NCBI GenBank assembly: GCA_903644035.1
Contig: CAHJXG010000423.1
Coordinates: forward strand, 1 to 5,772
DNA: 5,772 bases
Direction: 5' to 3'
Source of the DNA: Rhodospirillales bacterium
GTDB lineage: Bacteria; Pseudomonadota; Alphaproteobacteria; Acetobacterales; Acetobacteraceae
Shown here: piece by piece, positions 1 to 5,481 of the stretch
Layout: every line of letters starts with the position of its first letter
Position numbering within the stretch: the first letter of the stretch is position 1
Notes under the pieces: generated by a model
What the model was told of the DNA's origin: nothing
Seen by the model: only the letters and a program-made list of their open reading frames with translations
Databases searched by the model: none
Translations under genes and position numbers: made by a program

Positions 1-333
1 GCGCTGGTGCCGCCAGGCCGCGCCTTCCGCCAGGAACAGGCCGCGGCCCAGCAGCGGCTGCAGCACGCGCCGCGCCCCGGAGTTGCGGCCGTAGTTCTCG
101 TGGTTCGCCACCAGCACGTGCCGGATCGCGTCGGGCGCGTTCAGCATCAGCTGCTCGCGGCCCAGGAAGCGCCCGCCGAGCACGTCCTGCTCATAGGCGA
201 GGCGGCCCCACAGCTCCAGCGGGTTGCGCCGCAGCACGAGGAACGCCTCGACCTGCGAGCGGTCCCGCGTCGCCATCGGCGGGCGGGGCAGGAGGGCGGT
301 GGTCACGGCGGTGGGTCGGGGCGCGTCGAGCAT
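1..333 (-). CDS. Cytochrome P450, N-terminal part (runs off left edge)
   Basis: This is the first 111 codons of a probable cytochrome P450, a heme-thiolate monooxygenase that needs external electron donors; its substrate cannot be told from this part. Read from the ATG at 333, residues 14-19 (LLPRPP) form the proline-rich entry segment. They are followed by RRNPLELWGRL (35-45), a beta-strand region ending in APDAIRHVLVANHENYGRN (66-84), and LLGRGLFLAEGAAWRHQR (94-111). The last segment contains the C-helix WxxxR motif (W107, R111), whose Arg normally contacts a heme propionate. The ExxR motif and the heme-ligand Cys lie beyond the edge, so catalytic competence cannot be judged. I chose the start at 333 because it keeps the PRPP segment. 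An in-frame ATG at 276 has no Shine-Dalgarno sequence and would remove that segment, although the GAAGGG before 333 directly abuts the ATG and is poorly spaced. The gene is divergent from the Rieske oxygenase at 441. Family is inferred from the N-terminal wording and the C-helix motif. Confidence 0.83.
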   Translation of the reverse strand, partial: MLDAPRPTAVTTALLPRPPMATRDRSQVEAFLVLRRNPLELWGRLAYEQDVLGGRFLGREQLMLNAPDAIRHVLVANHENYGRNSGARRVLQPLLGRGLFLAEGAAWRHQR

Positions 334-388
334 CCCTTCGATATGGGGCGATCCGCCGGTCGGACCAGCAGCGGAATTTGTTCGCGTT

Positions 389-404
389 GCATTGACCTGA
401 ATGC
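389..404. promoter_or_regulatory. Small inverted repeat in the P450/oxygenase divergent region
   Basis: GCATT (389-393) and AATGC (400-404) form a perfect 5-bp inverted repeat around a 6-base spacer. It overlaps the candidate -35 box of the oxygenase gene, so a regulator bound here could affect both divergent genes. Five-base arms are short enough to occur by chance, so this is only an operator candidate. Confidence 0.2.
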
Positions 405-420
405 GGTGAGGCCGGATGGT
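392..420 (+). promoter_or_regulatory. Candidate sigma-70-type promoter of the Rieske oxygenase gene
   Basis: TTGACC at 392-397 matches five of six bases of the -35 consensus. With a 17-base spacer it is followed by GATGGT at 415-420, which matches only three of six bases of the -10 consensus. Transcription would start very close to the GGAGA ribosome binding site at 431-435, leaving a leader of roughly 15 bases. The -35 is good and the -10 is weak, so confidence is low. Confidence 0.28.
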
Positions 421-440
421 CGGGTGAAACGGAGAACGCG

Positions 441-1490
441 ATGCCTGATGGACCCAACAGCCTGGCCGCCACCGACCTGCGCCGAATCGGCGCGCACCCC
501 GACCATTGGTATCCCCTGGCGTGGTCGCATGAGGTGAAGCCGGGCAACGCGCTCGGCGTGCGCTTCGCCGGCGAGCCGATCGTGCTGGTGCGGAGCAAGG
601 ACGGCGGCGTGTTCGCGCTGGAGGACCGTTGCGCCCATCGCCAGGTGCCGTTGCACAAAGGCGTCGTGGACGGCGAGGCGATCCGCTGCTGCTACCACGG
701 CTGGACCTATGACCGGACCGGCCGCTGCGTCGATGTGCCCTACCTCGGCAAGGGCCACCTGCCGAACGGCGTGCGCGCCTACCCGTGCCGGGAGGCGGAG
801 GGCCTGGTGTTCGTTTTTCCGGGCGACCCCGACCTCGTGGAATCGCGTCCGTTCCCCAGCCTCGGCTCCGTCGCCGACCCTGCCTACAAGACCCGGCGCT
901 TCGGCAAGCCCATCGGCTGCCACTACACGTTCATGCATGAGAACCTCATGGACATGAACCACCAGTTCCTGCACCGCGCGCAGATGGGCCAGATCCGCCC
1001 GCGCTTCCTGGGCCGCCGGATGGGCGAGGGCTGGCTGGAGATCGACTACACCTTCGCGCGGTCCGGCGGGGGGCAGTCGCTGGGCGAGCGCGTCATCTTC
1101 GGCAGCAAGCGGGTCGGCGGCTGGGAGAACAACCGCGACAAGATGACGATCCGGACCGAGTATCCCTACCAGACGCTGAAGATCTGGGCCGGGGACGACA
1201 TCCCGATCATGGACCTCTGGATCGTCTATGTGCCGCTCGACGCCGAGCAGCGCACCAACCGCACCTTCGGCCTGCTGTCGGTGCGCCGCCCGCGCATCCC
1301 CGGCCTGATCGAGGCGGCCTGGCCGTTCCTGGTGTTCTTCACCGAGCGCATCTTCGCCGAGGACCGCGCCATCGTGGAGATGGAGCAGGCCGCGCACGAC
1401 CGGCAGGGCCGCGACCTGAACCAGGAGGTGTTCCCGGCGATCCAGGACCTGCGCGGGCTGCTCGCGGCCTGCGGGACCGCGCCAGTCTAG
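441..1490 (+). CDS. Rieske [2Fe-2S] non-heme iron oxygenase, terminal oxygenase alpha subunit
   Basis: This is a 349-residue terminal oxygenase expected to hydroxylate or demethylate an organic substrate using O2 and electrons from a separate reductase. The Rieske domain has the cluster ligands C64-x-H66 and C83-x-x-H86, separated by 16 residues. The catalytic domain has N168-x-x-D171-x-x-H174-x3-H178: H174 and H178 are the mononuclear-iron histidines and D171 the likely bridging Asp. D308, in AEDRAIVEMEQ, is the probable third iron ligand. The length fits the short VanA/dicamba-monooxygenase/pheophorbide-oxygenase-like class, not the roughly 450-residue naphthalene dioxygenase class. The ATG at 441 has GGAGA at 431-435, five bases upstream. 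No reductase or ferredoxin gene is visible, so its electron partner is unknown. The stop overlaps that of the convergent ABC gene. Family is secure; the substrate is not predictable. Confidence 0.93.
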   Translation: MPDGPNSLAATDLRRIGAHPDHWYPLAWSHEVKPGNALGVRFAGEPIVLVRSKDGGVFALEDRCAHRQVPLHKGVVDGEAIRCCYHGWTYDRTGRCVDVPYLGKGHLPNGVRAYPCREAEGLVFVFPGDPDLVESRPFPSLGSVADPAYKTRRFGKPIGCHYTFMHENLMDMNHQFLHRAQMGQIRPRFLGRRMGEGWLEIDYTFARSGGGQSLGERVIFGSKRVGGWENNRDKMTIRTEYPYQTLKIWAGDDIPIMDLWIVYVPLDAEQRTNRTFGLLSVRRPRIPGLIEAAWPFLVFFTERIFAEDRAIVEMEQAAHDRQGRDLNQEVFPAIQDLRGLLAACGTAPV

Positions 1491-3340
1491 CGGTAGCCCG
1501 CCGCCTGCAGCTCGAACAGCTCGGCGTAGCGCCCATGCTGCGCCAGCAGCGCCTCATGCGTGCCGGACGCCTCGATCTCGCCGCCGGCCATCACCAGGAT
1601 GCGGTCCGCCATCCGCACGCTGCTGAACCGGTGGGAGATCAGCACCGCGGTGCGCCCGGCGCTGAGTTCCTTGAACCGCTGAAACACCTCGAACTCGGAA
1701 CGGGCGTCGAGCGCCGCTGTCGGCTCGTCGAGGATCAGCACCTGGGCGTCGCGCATGTAGGCGCGGGCGATGGCGACCTTCTGCCACTCGCCGCCCGACA
1801 GCTCGACGCCGCTGCGGAACCGGCGGCCGATCATCTGCTCGTATTGCCGGGGCAGGTGGCGGATCACGTCGTCGGCCAGGCCGCGGCGGGCGGCGGCCTC
1901 GATCCGGGGGCGGTCGCCGCGCGCCTCGATGCGGCCGACCGCGATGTTGTCGGAGGCCGTCATGTAGTAGCGCACGAAGTCCTGGAAGATCACGCCCATG
2001 CTGCCGCGGAGCCGGTCCAGGTCGTAGTCCCGGATGTCGTGCCCATCCAGCAGGATGCGGCCCTCGTCGGGGTCGTACAGCCGGGCCAGCAGCTTCACCA
2101 GCGTGGTCTTGCCGGCGCCGTTCTCGCCGACCAGGGCCAGGGTCTCGCCGGGATGCAGGGTGAAGCTGAGGTTGCGGACCGCCCAGCGCTCGGCGCCGGG
2201 GTAGCGGAAGCCGACGCCCTCGAACACGAAGCCGGCGCCGACCGTGGCCGGGAACGGGCGCGGATCGGCGGGCGAGTGGATTTCCGGCTCGACCTCGAAG
2301 AAGGAGAACAGGTCGTCCAGGTAAAGCGCCTGGCCCGCCAGGCTGGAGAACCCGGCGAGCAGCCCTTCCAGCAGCCCGCGCAGCCGCAGGAAGGAGCCGG
2401 CGAGGAAGGTGAGGTCGCCGATGCTGAACCCGCCGCTCAGCGTCCGCCACGCGAGGTAGGCGTAGGCGACGTAGTAGCCGACGGTGCCGAGCGCCGCGAG
2501 CGCCCCGCCCCAGCCAGCCCGGCGTACCGCGAGCCGCCGGTTCTCCGCCTGCATGGCGAGCGACAGCTGCCGGTAGCGCTCGATCAGGAAGTCGTTGAGG
2601 CCGAAGATCTTGACCTCCTTCGCCGTCTCCGTGCTGGCGCCGGTCTGGCGGACGTAGTCGAGCTCCCGCCGCTCCGCCGTGCGGGCGAAGCTCAGCGCGT
2701 AGCCTTGGGCGTTGAAATGCGCCTCGCCCAGGAAGGCGGGGATCAGCGCCAGCAGCAGCAGCGCGATCAGCCACGGCGCATAGGCCGCAAGCCCGGCGGC
2801 GAAGCTCGCCACCGTCACCACGTCCTGCGCCTGGCCGAACATCTGGCTGATCAGCGTCGTGCGCCCCCCGGTCTGCCGGCGCGCCCGGTCCAGCTTGTCC
2901 TGCAGCTCGCTGTCCTCGAAATCCTCCAGGTCGAGCGTCGCCGCGTGCCGCATCAGCCGGATGCTGGAGGCGTTGGTGAACCGTTCCGCCAGCAGCGCGT
3001 CCACCAGCGACACCACCCGGCCCAGCACGTCGGTCAGCACCGCAAGCCCCAGCTCCGCCCCGATCAGCCAGGCGAGCCGAAGCAGCAGGCCGCTCTCGAC
3101 CCAAGCAGCGGCGTTGGCCGGGTGACCGGGCCGCTGCGACAGGTGCAGCACCTCGTCGATGATCAGCTTGCCCAGGAACAGCACCGCCACCGGCAGCAGC
3201 GCCCGCACCAGCCGGAGCGCCAGCGTGGCCGAGGTCAGCGCCGGGCTGGTGCGCCAGATCAGCGCCAGGAACGGCGGCAGGGTGCGCAGTGCGCCCAGGC
3301 GCGCCCGCAGCGACGGCCGGGCAGGATCGATCGGCGACAT
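1487..3340 (-). CDS. ABC exporter, fused transmembrane and ATP-binding domains
   Basis: This 617-residue half-transporter should act in the inner membrane as a dimer that moves an unknown substrate outward. Residues about 30-335 are the exporter membrane domain, with hydrophobic stretches near 34-57, 85-105, 171-205 (two), 278-298 and 305-330. Residues about 370-617 are the nucleotide-binding domain: A-loop Y380, Walker A GENGAGKT (405-412), Q-loop Q453, signature LSGGE (514-518), Walker B LILDEP (535-540, catalytic E539), D-loop AALD (542-545) and switch H570. All ATPase motifs are intact, so it should be active. The ATG at 3340 is preceded at five bases by GGGAAGAAG (3354-3346). An in-frame ATG at 3358 would add six residues (MREEAL) but has a poorer ribosome site. 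The reading frame stays open far upstream, antisense to serA, but that part is not protein-like. The gene is divergent from serA and convergent with the oxygenase. No adjacent peptide or drug gene hints at a substrate. Confidence 0.95.
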   Translation of the reverse strand: MSPIDPARPSLRARLGALRTLPPFLALIWRTSPALTSATLALRLVRALLPVAVLFLGKLIIDEVLHLSQRPGHPANAAAWVESGLLLRLAWLIGAELGLAVLTDVLGRVVSLVDALLAERFTNASSIRLMRHAATLDLEDFEDSELQDKLDRARRQTGGRTTLISQMFGQAQDVVTVASFAAGLAAYAPWLIALLLLALIPAFLGEAHFNAQGYALSFARTAERRELDYVRQTGASTETAKEVKIFGLNDFLIERYRQLSLAMQAENRRLAVRRAGWGGALAALGTVGYYVAYAYLAWRTLSGGFSIGDLTFLAGSFLRLRGLLEGLLAGFSSLAGQALYLDDLFSFFEVEPEIHSPADPRPFPATVGAGFVFEGVGFRYPGAERWAVRNLSFTLHPGETLALVGENGAGKTTLVKLLARLYDPDEGRILLDGHDIRDYDLDRLRGSMGVIFQDFVRYYMTASDNIAVGRIEARGDRPRIEAAARRGLADDVIRHLPRQYEQMIGRRFRSGVELSGGEWQKVAIARAYMRDAQVLILDEPTAALDARSEFEVFQRFKELSAGRTAVLISHRFSSVRMADRILVMAGGEIEASGTHEALLAQHGRYAELFELQAAGYR

Positions 3341-3345
3341 GAGGG

Positions 3346-3354
3346 CTTCTTCCC
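3346..3354 (-). promoter_or_regulatory. Ribosome binding site selecting the ABC start at 3340
   Basis: On the minus strand GGGAAGAAG lies five bases before the ATG at 3340. The competing in-frame ATG at 3358 is preceded only by a weaker AAGGCGG. This purine-rich site favours the 617-residue form, though it would itself be coding if 3358 were used. Confidence 0.45.
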
Positions 3355-3436
3355 GCATCGCACCGCCTTGGCAAGCCCGCGATTGATGCCAGGTGCCGGT
3401 TCGGCCTACTGAGCGCGCCACAAAGGAATCCCTGCG

Positions 3437-4684
3437 ATGCCCCGCACCCTGCCCGACGCCCCGTTCGGGCGCGCCGAAACCCGCGTCGTCCTGCTGGAAG
3501 GCATCAGCGCCAGCGCCGCCGGGCTGTTCGCCGCCGCCGGCTACACCGACATCCAGCGCCATGCCAAGGCGCTGGAGGGCGCGGCCCTGGTCGATGCCGT
3601 CCGGGGCGCGCACATCATCGGCATCCGCAGCCGCACGCAGCTCTCGAGCGCCGTGCTCGCGGGCGCCGGGCCGCTGATCGCCGTGGGCTGCTTCTGCATC
3701 GGCACCGACCAGGTGGACCTTCAGGCCGCCCGCGCGCTGGGCATCCCGGTGTTCAACGCGCCGTTCAGCAACACCCGCAGCGTCGCGGAACTCACCATCG
3801 GCGAGATCGTCATGCTGCTGCGCCGCATCACGCCGCGCTCGGCCGACGCGCATGGGGGCGGCTGGGACAAGTCGGCCCAGGGCAGCTTCGAGGTGCGCGG
3901 CAAGGTGCTGGGCATCGTCGGCTACGGCAACATCGGCAGCCAGCTCTCGACCATGGCGGAAGCGATGGGCATGAGGGTGATCTACTACGACCGCACCAAC
4001 AAGCTGCGTCACGGCAACACGGAGTCGGTGCCGACGCTGGCGGACCTGCTGCGCCAGAGCGATGTCGTGAGCCTGCACGTGCCCGACCTGCCTTCGACCC
4101 GCGGCATGATCGGCGCCGACGAGATCGCCGCCATGCGGCCCGGCGCGTATCTCATCAACAACTCCCGCGGCCGGGTGGTGGACCTCGACGCGCTGGCGGC
4201 GGCGCTCCGCGCCGGGCGCCTGGCCGGCGCAGCGGTGGACGTGTTCCCGACCGAGCCGAAATCCGCGGGCGAGCGGTTCGCCACGCCGCTGCAGGGCCTG
4301 CCGAACGTGATCCTGACGCCGCATATCGGCGGCTCGACCGAGGAGGCGCAGGAGCGCATCGGCGAGGAGGTCGCGCACAAGCTGCTGGATTTCCTCGACA
4401 GCGGCTCGACCGGCGGGGCCGTCAACTTCCCGCATGTGGAGCAGCCGCGCAGCCCGGGCCAGCCGCGCTTCCTGCACGTGCACCGCAACGTGCCCGGCGT
4501 GCTCGGCCAGATCAACGCCGTGTTCAGCCAGATCGGCCTGAACGTCTCGGCGCAGGTGCTGCAGACCGAGGGCGACCTGGGCTACGTCATGGTGGACGTG
4601 GAGCGCCGGCCGACCGGGCGCTCGGCGACGCTCGCGGCGCTGTGCGACATCGAGGGCACCATCCGGGCACGGGCGCTCGATTAG
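3437..4684 (+). CDS. serA: D-3-phosphoglycerate dehydrogenase, E. coli-type with ACT domain
   Basis: This enzyme oxidises 3-phosphoglycerate to 3-phosphohydroxypyruvate with NAD+, the first step of serine synthesis, in the cytoplasm. The 415 residues match the short E. coli SerA architecture. A split substrate domain surrounds the Rossmann nucleotide-binding domain, with GYGNIG at 162-167. The catalytic set is R244 (NSRGRVVD), E273 (FPTEP) and H296 (TPHIGGST), matching R240, E269 and H292 of E. coli SerA. W143 aligns with the E. coli subunit-contact Trp139. The C-terminal ACT domain (about 345-415) keeps H349, N351 and N369, the counterparts of the E. coli serine-binding residues H344, N346 and N364, so serine feedback inhibition is likely. 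At the hinge before the ACT domain the E. coli Gly-Gly is replaced by Pro-Gly (340-341), with one extra residue. The ATG has AAAGGA at 3422-3427, nine bases upstream. No serB or serC lies nearby. Confidence 0.96.
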   Translation: MPRTLPDAPFGRAETRVVLLEGISASAAGLFAAAGYTDIQRHAKALEGAALVDAVRGAHIIGIRSRTQLSSAVLAGAGPLIAVGCFCIGTDQVDLQAARALGIPVFNAPFSNTRSVAELTIGEIVMLLRRITPRSADAHGGGWDKSAQGSFEVRGKVLGIVGYGNIGSQLSTMAEAMGMRVIYYDRTNKLRHGNTESVPTLADLLRQSDVVSLHVPDLPSTRGMIGADEIAAMRPGAYLINNSRGRVVDLDALAAALRAGRLAGAAVDVFPTEPKSAGERFATPLQGLPNVILTPHIGGSTEEAQERIGEEVAHKLLDFLDSGSTGGAVNFPHVEQPRSPGQPRFLHVHRNVPGVLGQINAVFSQIGLNVSAQVLQTEGDLGYVMVDVERRPTGRSATLAALCDIEGTIRARALD

Positions 4685-4708
4685 CGCCCCTGGCCGACTG
4701 TCCGGGGA

Positions 4709-4738
4709 TTGGTCGGAGGCGGCCGGCCGCACTATATA
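4709..4738 (+). promoter_or_regulatory. Candidate promoter of the clpP-like gene
   Basis: TATATA at 4733-4738 is a striking AT-rich hexamer in very GC-rich DNA and matches four of six -10 consensus bases. TTGGTC at 4709-4714, 18 bases upstream, is a partial -35 match (TTG). Transcription would start near 4745, giving a leader of about 20 bases that contains AGGAG and ends at the TTG codon at 4765. This suggests clpP-like is transcribed independently of serA. Confidence 0.42.
4719..4730. repeat. Perfect 12-bp palindrome in the promoter spacer
   Basis: GCGGCCGGCCGC reads identically on both strands and sits between the candidate -35 and -10 boxes of the clpP-like gene. It could be a repressor or activator operator. 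GC-only palindromes are common by chance in such DNA, so its function is uncertain. Confidence 0.4.
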
Positions 4739-4753
4739 TGCGCGACCTTTCGC

Positions 4754-4758
4754 AGGAG
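4754..4758 (+). promoter_or_regulatory. Ribosome binding site that favours a TTG start for the clpP-like gene
   Basis: AGGAG at 4754-4758 lies six bases before an in-frame TTG at 4765, which is ideal spacing. The alternative ATG at 4738 has its nearest purine-rich site (GGAGG, 4715-4719) 18 bases away, which is too far, and it overlaps the candidate -10 box. This decides the start chosen for the gene. Confidence 0.5.
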
Positions 4759-4764
4759 CTTACC

Positions 4765-5424
4765 TTGGCAGCACTCAACCGCTTCGCCCCTTATGCCGAC
4801 GAGGAGGACCCCGACGTGCCGGAGCCGATGGGTCCCGACACCAAGGAGCCTGACGACAACAAGACGCTGTCGTCGCCGATCAACGAGCTTGAGACCCGGC
4901 TGTTCAACACCCGCAAGGTGCTGGTGTTCGGCGCCATCAACGACAAGGTCGCCCGCGACGTGACGGGCCGCCTGCTGGCGCTCGCGAGCGACTCCGACAA
5001 GCCGATCGACGTGTACGTGAACTCGCCCGGCGGACACGTTGAGAGCGGCGACACCATCCACGACATGATCCGCTTCGTGGACAGCGTCGCCCCGGTGCGG
5101 GTGATCGGCACCGGCTGGGTCGCCAGCGCCGGCGCGCTGATCTTCCTGGCCGGCGCGAAGGAGCGGCGGCTGTGCCTGCCCAACACGCGCTTCCTGCTGC
5201 ATCAGCCGATGGGCGGCGTGCGCGGCCCGGCCACCGACATCGACATTGAGGCCCGCGAGATCATCAAGATGCGCGAGCGCATCAACCAGATCATCGTCAA
5301 GGAGACCGGGCAGACGATCGAGCGGGTGACCCGCGACACCGACCGCAACTACTGGATGAGCGCGGAGGAGGCCATCGCCTACGGCATGGTGAGCCGGGTC
5401 ATCACCAGCATGAAGGATCGCTGA
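4765..5424 (+). CDS. ClpP-family (S14) peptidase paralog with altered catalytic Asp
   Basis: From the TTG start this is a 219-residue protein of the ClpP family, the tetradecameric serine peptidase that degrades proteins fed to it by Clp ATPases. The fold signatures are clear: NSPGG (86-90), nucleophile S121 in GWVASAGA, H146 in LPNTRFLLHQPMGG, and the handle-helix region ATDIDIEAREIIKMRERIN (156-174). ClpP normally has catalytic Asp in the motif T-D/E-R-D (Asp185 of E. coli). Here the aligned residue is N195 (DTDRNYWMSAEEA), read directly from codon AAC. The first 50 residues lack the usual axial-loop wording; residues 12-31 are acidic and proline-rich. Either feature could mean a modified partner subunit (ClpR-like) or a specialised peptidase, but Ser and His are intact. 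An ATG at 4738 would add nine residues (MRDLSQELT). No Clp ATPase gene is adjacent, and I avoid the plain clpP symbol because this looks like a paralog. Confidence 0.9.
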   Translation: MAALNRFAPYADEEDPDVPEPMGPDTKEPDDNKTLSSPINELETRLFNTRKVLVFGAINDKVARDVTGRLLALASDSDKPIDVYVNSPGGHVESGDTIHDMIRFVDSVAPVRVIGTGWVASAGALIFLAGAKERRLCLPNTRFLLHQPMGGVRGPATDIDIEAREIIKMRERINQIIVKETGQTIERVTRDTDRNYWMSAEEAIAYGMVSRVITSMKDR

Positions 5425-5425
5425 G

Positions 5426-5439
5426 GGCCGGCGCCGGCC
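5426..5439. repeat. 14-bp GC palindrome just after the clpP-like stop
   Basis: GGCCGGCGCCGGCC, starting two bases after the TGA, is a perfect palindrome on both strands. Its right half overlaps the left arm of the following stem-loop (5434-5463), so the two structures would be mutually exclusive in RNA. Confidence 0.4.
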
Positions 5440-5463
5440 GGACCAGCCCAAGGGTCCGGCCGG
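5434..5463. terminator. Strong stem-loop between convergent clpP-like and cobC-like genes
   Basis: CCGGCCGGACC (5434-5444) pairs perfectly over 11 bp with GGTCCGGCCGG (5453-5463) around an 8-base loop, AGCCCAAG. Its place between two convergent genes fits a transcription terminator or a 3'-end stabiliser for one or both transcripts. There is no T tract after it on either strand (only GTTG on plus), so it is not a textbook Rho-independent terminator. Confidence 0.45.
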
Positions 5464-5481
5464 GTTGCAGAGGCCGTCGCA

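Noticed and set aside
7..537. A 176-codon plus-strand open frame over the P450 and the start of the oxygenase
   Set aside because: It crosses the intergenic region and overlaps both genes in a different frame, and its translation has no recognisable family.
303..1397. A 364-codon minus-strand open frame opposite the Rieske oxygenase
   Set aside because: Its composition is shadow-like (His, Arg, Ala, Val) with no motif, while the plus strand encodes clear iron-binding motifs.
3368..3390. A sigma-54-like TTGGCA element upstream of serA
   Set aside because: The required GC doublet about ten bases after the GG is absent, and no good -10 follows at sigma-70 spacing. I could not support any promoter in 3341-3436.
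1535..3412. A 625-codon open frame on the plus strand antisense to the ABC transporter gene
   Set aside because: Its translation is low-complexity and rich in Ala, Arg, Gln, Gly and Pro with no domain. It is the expected shadow of a GC-rich gene whose G/C third positions suppress stops on the other strand. The minus-strand frame carries all ABC motifs.
4687..4716. A possible terminator hairpin after serA
   Set aside because: Only 4-5 bp arms with 13-base loops can be drawn and no T tract follows, so it is not supported.
3359..4732. Upstream extension of the ABC reading frame, open to 4732, which would give a 1081-residue protein
   Set aside because: The extra part is antisense to serA, has no recognisable domain, and is His/Arg/Ala-rich shadow sequence. 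The exporter has a normal N-terminus and ribosome site at 3340.
4642..4737. An N-terminal extension of the clpP-like protein starting inside serA
   Set aside because: The 32 extra residues overlap the serA end and are not ClpP-like. The promoter and ribosome site lie downstream.
4732..5451. A 239-codon minus-strand open frame opposite the clpP-like gene
   Set aside because: It is rich in His, Val, Asp and Ala with no domain, and it covers the whole clpP-like gene in antisense, so it is a shadow frame.
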